Assembly (NCBI GenBank): GCA_963841065.1
Contig: CAWJBI010000058.1
Span: 82,131 to 146,130, forward strand
Reading direction: 5' to 3'
DNA from: M0108 sp963841065
Lineage (GTDB): Bacteria; Pseudomonadota; Gammaproteobacteria; Chromatiales; Chromatiaceae
Length of the DNA: 64,000 bases
Shown here: in pieces, positions 9,181 through 17,520 of the stretch
How the letters are laid out: each line of letters starts with the position of its first letter
Numbering within the stretch: position 1 is the first letter of the stretch
The notes under the pieces: generated by a model
Told to the model about the DNA's origin: nothing
Databases searched by the model: none
What the model saw: the letters and a program-made list of their open reading frames with translations, nothing else
Program-made: the position numbers and the translations under genes

Positions 9181-10377
9181 TCAGAATTTGTAGCCCTTGG
9201 GGATGACCACCAGACCGCCCGCGGAGATATGGAAACGCGCCTTATCCGCCGCGGGATTGATGCCGATAGCGGTATCCGGCGGCACCTCCACCTCCTTATC
9301 GATGATGCAGCGCCGCAGGTGTGAGCGCTCCCCGACCGAGACGCCACTAAAGAGGATGGCGTCCTCGACAATGGCACCATCCATCACCCGCACTCCCGGA
9401 AAGAGGATGGAGTGATTGACACCCCCGCCACTGATCACGGTACCGGCCGCCAGCATGGAGTTGACGAAGATCCCCTCGGTGCCGGACAGGCCGGGTATGG
9501 TGCGCGCCGGGGGATTCTGGCCCTGGGCGGTGAAGATCTTCCAGTCACTCTGGTAGAGATTGAGGGGGGGATCGTGCTCCAGCAGGGCCATGTTGGCCAG
9601 GTAGTAATCATCGATGTTGCGCAGATCATTCCAGTAGCGATCCGGGGAGACCCGGCCGCGTTCGCCGCCAAAGCGGTAGACGCAGACCTCGGTGTCCCCC
9701 GCCATCTTGGCGACGGCCTCGGCCACCGAGACCTGATCGGCGGCGACCACGGCCTCCGCCGACTCCAGCATTTCGAGCAGGAAGTCCTTGTTGAAGAGAT
9801 AGACCCCCATGGGGGCACAACTAGCGTCCGGGACGGGGGCCTCCGCCGTCAAGAGACCGCACACCCGGTCTTCGCCGGCCAGATCAAAGGCCAGGGCGGG
9901 TTTGGGCCCACTGTCCGCGCCGCGGCAGGCGGCGGTGATGACCGCGCCACGCTCCCGGTGGTGGCGGATCAGTTCGGCATAGTCCATGCGATAGACCAGA
10001 TCGCCGTCCAGGGCCAGCACGAAGCGTTCGGCGTTACGTTCGATCAGGTAGCGATTCTGGCGCATGGCGCTGAACAGACCGCCATACCAATCGGAGCCCT
10101 CGCGCATCTGGGGGGGGATGGGGGTGATGTATTCCCCGAGTTCCGGATGGAAGATAGACCAGCCGTCGCGCAGGTGCTTCTGGAGGGAGTGGGACTTCCA
10201 CTGCGTCAACACCAGGATCTGGCGCAGCCCGGAGTGCAGGCAATTGGCGAGGGTAAAATCGATGATGCGAAATTTGCCGCCGAAGGGGACGGCGGCCTTG
10301 GCTCGATGCAGGGTAAGCGGCGCCAGGCATTCGTCCTGGCCAGTCGCCTTTACGATCGTCAATGTCTGGGCGGGCAT
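9181..10377 (-). CDS. GlgC-like glucose-1-phosphate adenylyltransferase homologue lacking active-site motifs
   Basis: 398 residues, clearly of the ADP-glucose pyrophosphorylase family: HRAKAAVPFGGKFRIIDFTLANCL, LTQWKSHSLQKHLRDGW and a left-handed beta-helix C-terminus. Several catalytic elements are altered. The nucleotide loop GGxGxRLxPLT reads ATGQDECLAPLT (residues 11-22). The YRGTADAV segment reads WYGGLFSAM (97-105). The F-x-E-K-P lysine motif is absent around residues 168-184. The Asp in LDGDLVYRMDY (about 126) is kept. This resembles GlgD-type non-catalytic partners, so I infer a regulatory subunit of glycogen synthesis, not an enzyme on its own. AAGGAG precedes the ATG at 10377. A real glgC would need to exist elsewhere. 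Confidence 0.85.
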   Translation of the reverse strand: MPAQTLTIVKATGQDECLAPLTLHRAKAAVPFGGKFRIIDFTLANCLHSGLRQILVLTQWKSHSLQKHLRDGWSIFHPELGEYITPIPPQMREGSDWYGGLFSAMRQNRYLIERNAERFVLALDGDLVYRMDYAELIRHHRERGAVITAACRGADSGPKPALAFDLAGEDRVCGLLTAEAPVPDASCAPMGVYLFNKDFLLEMLESAEAVVAADQVSVAEAVAKMAGDTEVCVYRFGGERGRVSPDRYWNDLRNIDDYYLANMALLEHDPPLNLYQSDWKIFTAQGQNPPARTIPGLSGTEGIFVNSMLAAGTVISGGGVNHSILFPGVRVMDGAIVEDAILFSGVSVGERSHLRRCIIDKEVEVPPDTAIGINPAADKARFHISAGGLVVIPKGYKF

Positions 10378-10517
10378 GGCTCTCCTTTGAGTGGGCTAGA
10401 CAGGGGAACTTGGACCGATGGGGACGGCGCGCAGTCTAACCTATCCCGCGGCAAGGGGCGCGGAAATCGCCGCGACAGGAAACCGCCTCCCCTCCGACCG
10501 CGGCAGACCCAGGACTA

Positions 10518-13304
10518 TTAGCCCGTATTCCGCACCCCGGCGGCGATGGCGTTGATGGACCGCAGCAGGGGCCCCAGCCACTGCTCGCGCTCCTCGGGCG
10601 TGGGGCCCCGCCGGTAACGTTCCAGGAGCACGACCTGGATATGATTCAGCGGGTCCAGGTAGATGTTGCGGCGCGCGAGGGAGAGCTGGAGTTCCGGGGT
10701 CTCCTCCATCAATTGGTGTTGTCCGGAGATATTGAGGATCTGGAAGACGGTGCGGTTGTATTCCTCGCGGATACGGCGGTAGATCAGCTCGGCCTGGGGG
10801 CGGTCCTGGGCCAAACGGAGGTATTGCTCGGCGATGTGTGGCTCGGCCTTGAAGAGGGCCATCTGGGTATTGCTCAAGAGGGCCCGGAAGAAGGGCCAGT
10901 CCTGGTACATCTTCTGTAACTTGGCCAGGCGCTCCAGCCCATCCCCACGCCAGCGCTCCAGGGCGGTGCCCAGGCTATACCAGGCCGGCAGGGTGTGGCG
11001 CGACTGGGCCCAGCCGAAGACCCAGGGTATGGCGCGAATAGAGGTCAGGGAGCGATCGGCCTGCTTGCGGTGCGAGGGACGGGAGCCGATGTTGAGCAGG
11101 GCGATGGCGTCCATGGGCGTGACTTCATAGAAGTAGTCCAGGGTGCCCGGGGACTTGATCAGATCGCGATAGGCCTCCTCGCCCAACCGGGCCAGCTCGT
11201 CCAGGATGCCGATATAGTCGTTGCGATCCGGTTTCGGCTCCTCGATCAGACAGCGGCTGGCGAGGATGAGGCCGCTGATGCCCATGGTCAGCTCGTAGCG
11301 GGCCGTCTCCGGGTTCGCATAGCGATAGGACAGGACCTCGCCCTGCTCGGTGAACTTGATCTGACCGTGGACCGTGTCCGGCGGCTGGGCCAGGATGGCC
11401 TCGTAGGTGGGACCGCCACCGCGCCCGACGGTACCGCCGCGGCCATGGAAGAGACGGCAGAAGACGCCGCGGTCGTTGGCCAGGGCGATGAGCTTGCGCT
11501 GGGCCTCGTACAGATGCCAGGTGGAGGCGAGGATGCCGCCATCCTTGCAGGAATCCGAATAGCCCAGCATGACGTCCTGCTGGTTGCCGGAGGCCTGGAG
11601 CAGGGCGGCGTAGGTCGGATCATCGAAGAGGGTGGTCATGACCTGGTCGATGTGACCCAGGTCCTCGATGGTCTCGAAGAGGGGGCTGACGCGAATGTCG
11701 CGAAACCAGCCGCGATTGTCACGCCCGGCCAGGCCCGCCAACCGGGCCAACAGCATGACCTCCAGCACATGGCTGGCGCTGTGGGTCATGGAGATGACGT
11801 ACTCGCCGAAGGCCTCGGGGCTGATCTCCGCCCGCAGCCGCGCCATGACTTCGAAGACCTCCAGGGTCTCCCGGGTCTCGGCGGTGAGGGTGGGCTTGTC
11901 GATATGGAAGGGGTGCGGGTGGGCGATGGCCTCCGCCAGGGCGACCAACCTCTGATCCTCGGTCAAGGCCTGGTAATAGGGGGCGCCGGGCTGGCGGGCG
12001 AAGAGTTCCGCGACCGCCGCCGTGTGGCGCGAGGATTCCTGGCGCAGGTCGAGGTGCATCAGGTGGAAGCCGAAGCTTTCGGCGAGGCGAATCAGGTCCT
12101 GTAAAGGCCCGGCCGCGGCGCTGGCATCGCCGTGGCTGATGAGGGAATCGCGGATCAGGTAGAGGTCCTGGCGGAAATCCGCCGCATCGGCATACCCCAG
12201 GGGCAGGTCCTCGGGCTCGGAGGCGATGCGGGCACGCACCCGCGCCAGGTTCGTCAGCAGGCGATGACGGATGATGGCCAGCTTGCGCCGATAGGGCTCG
12301 TGGATGAAGCGGCGCAGGTTCTCGCCCATGGTCTCGACCCAGTAGCCCTCGTCGGCGTCCAGGCCATCGAGAAAGGCCGGCGAAGGCTGACAGAGGGTGT
12401 CGCAATGACTGAGCATGCGCCCCAGGTCGCGCACCCGTTCGCTATATTCCTGGAGCACCAACTCATGGTGCATGCGCACGGTCAGGGCGGTGGTCTCGGG
12501 CTTGACGAAGGGGTTACCGTCGCGATCGCCGCCAATCCAGGAACCGAAGCGGATGAAGCTGGGCACCTGGATGCCGGCCTCGACGCCATAAATCCGCCGT
12601 ATCACCCGCTCCAGGTTGGCATAGACCCGGGGAACGGCCTGGAAGAGGGATTCGCGGAAAAAGTAGAGCCCCTGGCGCACCTCATCCGTCACCTGGGGCT
12701 TATGCACCCGCACCTCGTCCGTCTTCCAGAGGATCTGGATCTGGGCGAGGATGGCGCCGAGCTTTTCCTCCGCCTCGTCCTCGTTGAGACGGCGGGTGCG
12801 CAAATCCTGGGCCAGCAGGAAGATGCGGCGAAAGGTCTCCAGGATGGTGCGGCGCTTGGCCTCGGTGGGATGGGCCGTGAAGACCGGCAGATAGACCAGT
12901 TGGGCGAGCAGGCTCTGAAAACGCTCGGGGCTGACCCCCGCGGCCTTGAACTCGCGCACCGTATGATCGAAGGAGCCCAGCCAGAGGGGGCCGCCCTCGC
13001 TGACCTGGTCCATGCGATGCCGGTAGCCATGCACCTCCTCGGCGGTACTGACCAGACCGAAGTAAATGGTGAAGGAGCGGATGATCTCGGCCAGGGTTTG
13101 GGGGTCCAGGCCCTCGATCTTGCGCATGAGTTCATCGAGCCGCGCCGGATCGGGCCGCTCGCGCAGCCGGGCGAAGCCCTCCCGCAGGCGCTCCACCATC
13201 ACCAACACCCGCTTGGGGCTGTGCTCGCGGAGGACCTCGCCCAGGAGGGCGGTAAACAAATCGATATCGCGCCGCAGCTCGTCGTCGGAGGCTTGATGAT
13301 CCAT
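10518..13304 (-). CDS. ppc: Phosphoenolpyruvate carboxylase
   Basis: 928 residues, a little longer than the E. coli enzyme. It makes oxaloacetate from PEP and bicarbonate, feeding the TCA cycle and anaplerotic carbon fixation. Signatures: the catalytic histidine segment FTAHPTEAKRRTILE, SWIGGDRDGNPFV, the GYSDSCKDGGI segment, and the FHGRGGTVGRGGGPTY loop. The C-terminus ends in the typical R-N-T-G carboxylate tail. It is a single gene with its own 5' region. The ATG at 13304 has no strong ribosome site, but it is the first in-frame start that keeps the family N-terminus. Confidence 0.97.
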   Translation of the reverse strand: MDHQASDDELRRDIDLFTALLGEVLREHSPKRVLVMVERLREGFARLRERPDPARLDELMRKIEGLDPQTLAEIIRSFTIYFGLVSTAEEVHGYRHRMDQVSEGGPLWLGSFDHTVREFKAAGVSPERFQSLLAQLVYLPVFTAHPTEAKRRTILETFRRIFLLAQDLRTRRLNEDEAEEKLGAILAQIQILWKTDEVRVHKPQVTDEVRQGLYFFRESLFQAVPRVYANLERVIRRIYGVEAGIQVPSFIRFGSWIGGDRDGNPFVKPETTALTVRMHHELVLQEYSERVRDLGRMLSHCDTLCQPSPAFLDGLDADEGYWVETMGENLRRFIHEPYRRKLAIIRHRLLTNLARVRARIASEPEDLPLGYADAADFRQDLYLIRDSLISHGDASAAAGPLQDLIRLAESFGFHLMHLDLRQESSRHTAAVAELFARQPGAPYYQALTEDQRLVALAEAIAHPHPFHIDKPTLTAETRETLEVFEVMARLRAEISPEAFGEYVISMTHSASHVLEVMLLARLAGLAGRDNRGWFRDIRVSPLFETIEDLGHIDQVMTTLFDDPTYAALLQASGNQQDVMLGYSDSCKDGGILASTWHLYEAQRKLIALANDRGVFCRLFHGRGGTVGRGGGPTYEAILAQPPDTVHGQIKFTEQGEVLSYRYANPETARYELTMGISGLILASRCLIEEPKPDRNDYIGILDELARLGEEAYRDLIKSPGTLDYFYEVTPMDAIALLNIGSRPSHRKQADRSLTSIRAIPWVFGWAQSRHTLPAWYSLGTALERWRGDGLERLAKLQKMYQDWPFFRALLSNTQMALFKAEPHIAEQYLRLAQDRPQAELIYRRIREEYNRTVFQILNISGQHQLMEETPELQLSLARRNIYLDPLNHIQVVLLERYRRGPTPEEREQWLGPLLRSINAIAAGVRNTG

Positions 13305-13486
13305 TCAGGGGTTCCGGACCGCCGGGACCGGCGGGGAGGCATAGAGGGTAGGGACATGTTAACCCGGCCTGGCGGGTCTGGAAAACCTAGGACGCGCCAA
13401 ACCGGTCGACACGGCGGGAGACTAAAGCAACGTCAGACGGAAAGGGGGAAGAGGCGGGATCAGGCGGTGCGCCTGCTTGTGGGCGC

Positions 13487-13511
13487 GCCCCGCGCCTGAG
13501 CGGCGCGGGGC
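13487..13511 (-). terminator. GC-rich hairpin after the sulfur globule gene
   Basis: GCCCCGCGCC and GGCGCGGGGC form a 10-bp stem with a 5-base loop, 12 bases past the stop of the leftward small gene. The transcript 5' of the stem has an A-rich stretch and there is no U-run after it in that direction. It could end or protect an abundant mRNA. Confidence 0.45.
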
Positions 13512-13522
13512 TTCTTCAGAGG

Positions 13523-13879
13523 CTAGTTGGCGGCCTTGGCGGCCGGGGCCGGGGCGGGGGCCGCGGCGGGGGGAGCGGCTCCCCAGCCAGGATAGCCATA
13601 GCCAGGATAGCCCCAGCCACCGCCATAGGGATTGCCCCAGCCGCCATAGTAGGGGTTACCCCAACCGCCATAATAGGGATTGCCCCAGCCACCATAATAG
13701 GGATAACCACCATAGGGATAACCACCGCCATACCAGGGCTCGTCCCAACCCCAAGGCCCACCGCCACCCCAGTTACGCATGGAGTTAAAGGGACCAAAGA
13801 AGGCATTGGCGGAGAAGGAAGCCATGACCGAGGATCCGGCGATGGCGGCGGCAAGCAGCAAACGTCTATTGATCGACAT
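13523..13879 (-). CDS. Sulfur globule protein-like, Gly/Tyr/Trp repeat secreted protein
   Basis: 118 residues. A signal peptide (MSINRRLLLAAAIAGSSVMA... ending FSANA) is followed by a mature protein starting FFGPFNSMRNWGGGG. The body consists of repeats of N-P-Y-Y-G-G-W-G (8 residues, 24 bases, three near-perfect copies plus degenerate ones) and a C-terminal Ala/Pro tail. This composition and the aromatic/glycine repeats match sulfur globule proteins (SgpA/SgpB type) of purple sulfur bacteria, which coat periplasmic sulfur deposits. GAGGAG precedes the ATG at 13879. It is a stand-alone gene with its own promoter-like region and a hairpin after the stop. Other Gly/Tyr-rich secreted proteins exist, so the family call is strong but not certain. 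Confidence 0.75.
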   Translation of the reverse strand: MSINRRLLLAAAIAGSSVMASFSANAFFGPFNSMRNWGGGGPWGWDEPWYGGGYPYGGYPYYGGWGNPYYGGWGNPYYGGWGNPYGGGWGYPGYGYPGWGAAPPAAAPAPAPAAKAAN

Positions 13880-13949
13880 GGTTGTGTCTCCTCAAGATTG
13901 GAGTGAAGCGCGGCCCCATGCACCCTTGCCGAGAGCCGTGGGTAAAAGA

Positions 13950-13978
13950 ATACTAGCACCCCCACCTGAGCATGTTGA
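13950..13978 (-). promoter_or_regulatory. Candidate sigma-70-like promoter of the sulfur globule gene
   Basis: On the minus strand, TCAACA (13978-13973) and TAGTAT (13955-13950) are 17 bases apart, with 4 of 6 matches to each consensus box. Around it the sequence is AT-rich compared with the rest of the window. The 5' leader would be about 65 bases. Confidence 0.35.
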
Positions 13979-14035
13979 CATCAATCAATATCAGTACATT
14001 TAGGTTTGCTGATATACAAACCGCTGGTTTTTTAG

Positions 14036-16213
14036 CTAACTGGTTGGCGGTGGTCGGCGGGGCTTGAAGCCCTTGGGCGGACCTGGGCGGCGATCCGCGC
14101 CCGGATCATGGCCCTCTGGACTCAATTCGCGAGGCTTAAAGGGCCGCTTGCCCGGACCCCGATCCGGCTCCCGAGCCGTACCGGCCAGACTGATGTTCAG
14201 CCGCTTGCCGCGCACGAAGACCCCGCGCAAGTGCTGGAAGATCTCCCGCGGCATACCCTCGGGCAGATCGACCAGGCTATGGTCCTCCTCGATGGCAATG
14301 CGGCCGATAAAGCGACCCTCCAGGCCCGCCTCGTTGGCGATGGCGCCGACGATTTCGCGCGGGGCCACCCCGTCGCGATGACCCACCTCGATGCGGTAAC
14401 TCACCAGGCCGGCGTTATCACGCTCGCGTCGGCCCGATCCCCGCTCCTCGCCCGGATCCGAATTCCCGCCGCGGCTCCGGCCTGTCACCGAAGCCCGCCG
14501 CCGGGCGCTCCGGGTGCGACTCGGGGCGAGGGGGACGCTCGGGACGGTCCGGTCGCGGCGGCCGCTCGCCCTGATCGAGGCGTTCGGTCCGCTCCGGACG
14601 CGCGGGGCGCTCCGGGCGATCCAGAGGCCGCGGGTGCTCACCGGCATCCCGCGACGGGGGCGGGACCTGGCGGTCAGGGCGATCGGGCCGTTCCGCGCGC
14701 TCGGGTCGTACCGGCGGACTGGACGTGCGCTCCGGACGTTCGGCGGGCTCCCAGCGCGGCGCCCGTTCGGAACGGCCACCTCGCTCGGCAGCCCCCTCCC
14801 CGCGCTCGAACCGTTCCGGTCTGTCCTCGCGCCGCTTGAACTTGGGTTTGGGCGCCTGCTCCAGTTCGGACTCCAACTGCAGCGGCCGCTCGCGCTGGGC
14901 CAGGATAGGTCAGGGCGGCGGCGATATCCATGGCCTCTATCTCCCCCTCGCGGGCCATGCGGGCCACGACGCGGTAGAAGAAGTCCAGATCGGCCTCCGC
15001 CAGGGTCTTGGTCACCATGGAGGTAAAGCGTTCGATGCGGTGGGCGCTGAGATCCTCCGAGGTCGGCGTGGCCAACTCGGGGATGGTCCGGCGGATGGTG
15101 CGCTCGATCGCCTTCAGCAAATGGCGCTCCCGAGGCTCGACGAAGAGCAGGGCCCGGCCCGCGCGCCCGGCGCGGCCGGTGCGGCCGATGCGATGCACAT
15201 AGGCGCCGGGGTCCGTGGGGATATCGTAGTTGACCACCAGACTCAGGCGCTCCAGATCCAGACCCCGCGCCGCCACGTCGGTAGCCACCAGAATATCCAG
15301 GCGGCCGCGCTTAAGGCGCTCCACCGTGCGCTCGCGCTCGGACTGGGTCATGTCGCCATTGAGAGGCTCGGCGGAGAAGCCGTGGGCGGCCAGTTTTTCC
15401 GCCACCTCCAGGGTTTGGATCTTGGTACGCACGAAGATCAGCATGGCGTCGAAGTTTTCCACCTCCAGCACCCGCGTCAGTACGTCCAGCTTGTGAAAGC
15501 GGGTCACCAGGCAGTGATACTGATCGATGGTGTCCACCGTCTCGGTGGCCGCCAGCAACCGCACCTCCACCGGATCATGCAGATGGGCATGGGCGACCCG
15601 GCGGATGGCGGTGGGCATGGTGGCGGAGAAGAGGGCCACCTGCCGCTGCGGCGGGCGTCTGTTCGAAGATCCAGTCGATGTCCTCGGCGAAGCCCATGTC
15701 CAGCATCTCGTCGGCCTCGTCCAGGACCAGGGTGCGCAGGCCCGCCAGGTCCAGGGTGCCCCGGCGCAGATGGTCCATGACCCGCCCCGGGGTACCGACG
15801 ATGACATGCACGCCGCGCTCCAGGGCGCGCGCCTGGAGGCCAAAACTCGAGCCGCCATAAAGCGGCAGGACATGAAAGCCGCGCAGGTTGCGGGCGTAGG
15901 TCTGGAAGGCCTCCGCCACCTGCAGGGCCAGCTCCCGGGTCGGCGTCAGCACCAGCACCTGGGGCTTGGGCCCGGCGTCCAGTTCGACCAGGCTAATGAG
16001 CGGCAGGGCGAAGGCCGCCGTCTTACCCGTGCCCGTCTGGGCCTGGCCCAGGAGGTCACGCCCCTGAAGCAGGTGCGGGATGCACTGGCACTGAATAGGC
16101 GTCGGCGTCTCGTAGCCGAGTGTTTGGACGGTAGCCAGGACGGCCGGGGCCAGCCCGAGTTGATCGAAACCCTCGCACTCGGTTAGGGGTTCCATGGTGG
16201 ATGCGGATTCCAT
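14036..16213 (-). CDS. deaD: DEAD-box RNA helicase DeaD/CsdA-type, three frameshifts
   Basis: Reassembled across frames it has the full DEAD-box core: TPIQCQCIP (Q motif), AQTGTGKTAAF, PTRELALQ, GTPGR, DEADEM, FSATMP, ATDVAARGLDLE and HRIGRTGRAGR. A DbpA-type RNA-binding domain near the C-terminus (SYRIEVGHRDGV ... LVDLPEGMP) is diagnostic of DeaD/CsdA, a ribosome-assembly and cold-adaptation helicase. One-base insertions near 15654, 14904 and 14448 change frame. Each is explained by removing a single C or G from a C/G-rich run, which restores FEQTPPQRQVALF, AALTYLAQRERP and GSGEERGSGRRE. Between core and RNA-binding domain lies a long Arg-Pro-Glu-Arg/Asp low-complexity linker of about 130 residues, unusual for the family. 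Assembly indels are the likely cause. Confidence 0.85.
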
Positions 16214-16577
16214 GGGTGATAAACCTCGGGGACCTGGGAAAAGAAAATAAGAGACGATGACGCGGACAGCGGCCAGTCCCGCCTAGGGCAAGCCGTCGCA
16301 TGGCAGCAGTCCGAATTCGACCGAGCAAAATAGCACGATCCGGTGAGGGACACACGACTAAATTACCGCCTTCTCTGCGGGCTCCAGGAGCCGGACGCGG
16401 GATTCATGAAGATTCAAGGGGTTGCTGCCTCGGGTCGGAAAAGGCGCGGCAACCTACACGCCAGCGGGTCCAATGTTCGGAATCAGGCTTCTCCGGTTCT
16501 TGAATCAACAACCCGCTGTCAGAACAAAGTGCCCGGCCTCCCTCGCGGGTGGGTGCACGGATAGGCGAGCCGCGGCT
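16214..16577. other. Intergenic region between deaD and DUF2272 gene
   Basis: 364 bases. It contains the leader of deaD. No convincing coding frame, RNA or repeat was seen. Confidence 0.4.
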
Positions 16578-17390
16578 TCATAGCTGGTTTTGCAGGATCA
16601 GGAACCAGGGACGCCGGGGCATGGCCCGCAGGTGGCCCTCGCCGTCGAGTTCCAGGGTGCTCTTGGACACGGAGTTGCGGACGTTGCCACCGATGACCTC
16701 CAGGGTCTGGCCCTGCTTCCCGACCACCAGATCGCAATGGAGGTTGGCACCCTTGAGGGCTTCGGGACTGGTGTAGCCATCGACGGTGGCAAGGCGGGAC
16801 AGGCCGCGGGTGGCGCAGATGAGGTCGCCAGGGTCCGGGCTGTAGTCCGTGACCCGCCAGGGGACGAAGAAGCGCCCCGGGTAGTCGGACTGATCGATGA
16901 GGTGCGCGAGATAGACCCAGTGGGCCGACGCCGGAGGGAACTGACTCTCCGGAACAGCCCCCCCCGCCATGACCCAGCTCATGAAGGCGGCGGACCAGGG
17001 TTCCTGGCAATCCCTGCCGTCCAGCCTGGGTTTTCCCGCCGCGCGCCAGTAGGCGTTGATCCGACCGCTGTAGGGACCATCGTCGTCCTCCCAGGCTCCG
17101 ACATGCGGGATACTCTCCTCGCTGCCCTTGAAGACCACGGTTTGGCGCCCGAAGAAGTCCCACTCCTGGTTCGCGCGGGAGATGAGGGCCTGCTTGATGC
17201 CTGGGTTAGGCGCCGGTGGGGGGCCTATGGGGCGTCCCGCCCAGGTCCTTGGAGCCTCCGCGGGTGGGGGGGCCGTCGCACAGCCGATGAGAGCGAGACA
17301 GAGTAGGAGGCCGGTGGCGAGCCTGGCTGTTGCCGCCAAGGGCGCGGGAGCAGGTCCCGGCATGGCCATGGCGGGGATGTGAGTGGGCAC
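16578..17390 (-). CDS. DUF2272 lipoprotein
   Basis: 270 residues. A lipoprotein signal (hydrophobic LATGLLLCLALIGC, lipidated Cys at about 37) is followed by a Pro-rich linker. The globular domain (EPWSAAFMSWVMAGGAV; SAHWVYLAHLIDQSDYPGRFFVPW; YSPDPGDLICATRG; HCDLVVG) matches the DUF2272 pattern, a family I regard as distantly NlpC/P60-like; activity is unproven. The GTG start at 17390 has AGGAGG 7 bases upstream, a decisive ribosome site; the internal ATGs at 17369 and 17363 lack one. It lies downstream of another secreted protein with a papain-like Cys/His pattern and may work with it in the cell envelope. Confidence 0.7.
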   Translation of the reverse strand: MPTHIPAMAMPGPAPAPLAATARLATGLLLCLALIGCATAPPPAEAPRTWAGRPIGPPPAPNPGIKQALISRANQEWDFFGRQTVVFKGSEESIPHVGAWEDDDGPYSGRINAYWRAAGKPRLDGRDCQEPWSAAFMSWVMAGGAVPESQFPPASAHWVYLAHLIDQSDYPGRFFVPWRVTDYSPDPGDLICATRGLSRLATVDGYTSPEALKGANLHCDLVVGKQGQTLEVIGGNVRNSVSKSTLELDGEGHLRAMPRRPWFLILQNQL

Positions 17391-17520
17391 GGAAACGCCT
17401 CCTGGGCAGGGCTAAAGGTAGGTCAGGCTTCAGGCCGACCGCAAGGCGCGTCGGGGTACGCGGCCGCCCGTCGGTCTAAGGCCCGACCCACAGGGACCAG
17501 GGAGGGTCCAGGAGCGGCGG

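Noticed and set aside
11719..12405. Overlapping leftward frame inside ppc
   Set aside because: Low-complexity Arg/Pro/Gly shadow of ppc in another frame.
13990..14035. AAACC-AGC-GGTTT hairpin after deaD as its terminator
   Set aside because: Stem of only 5 bp and a broken U-run; too weak to call.
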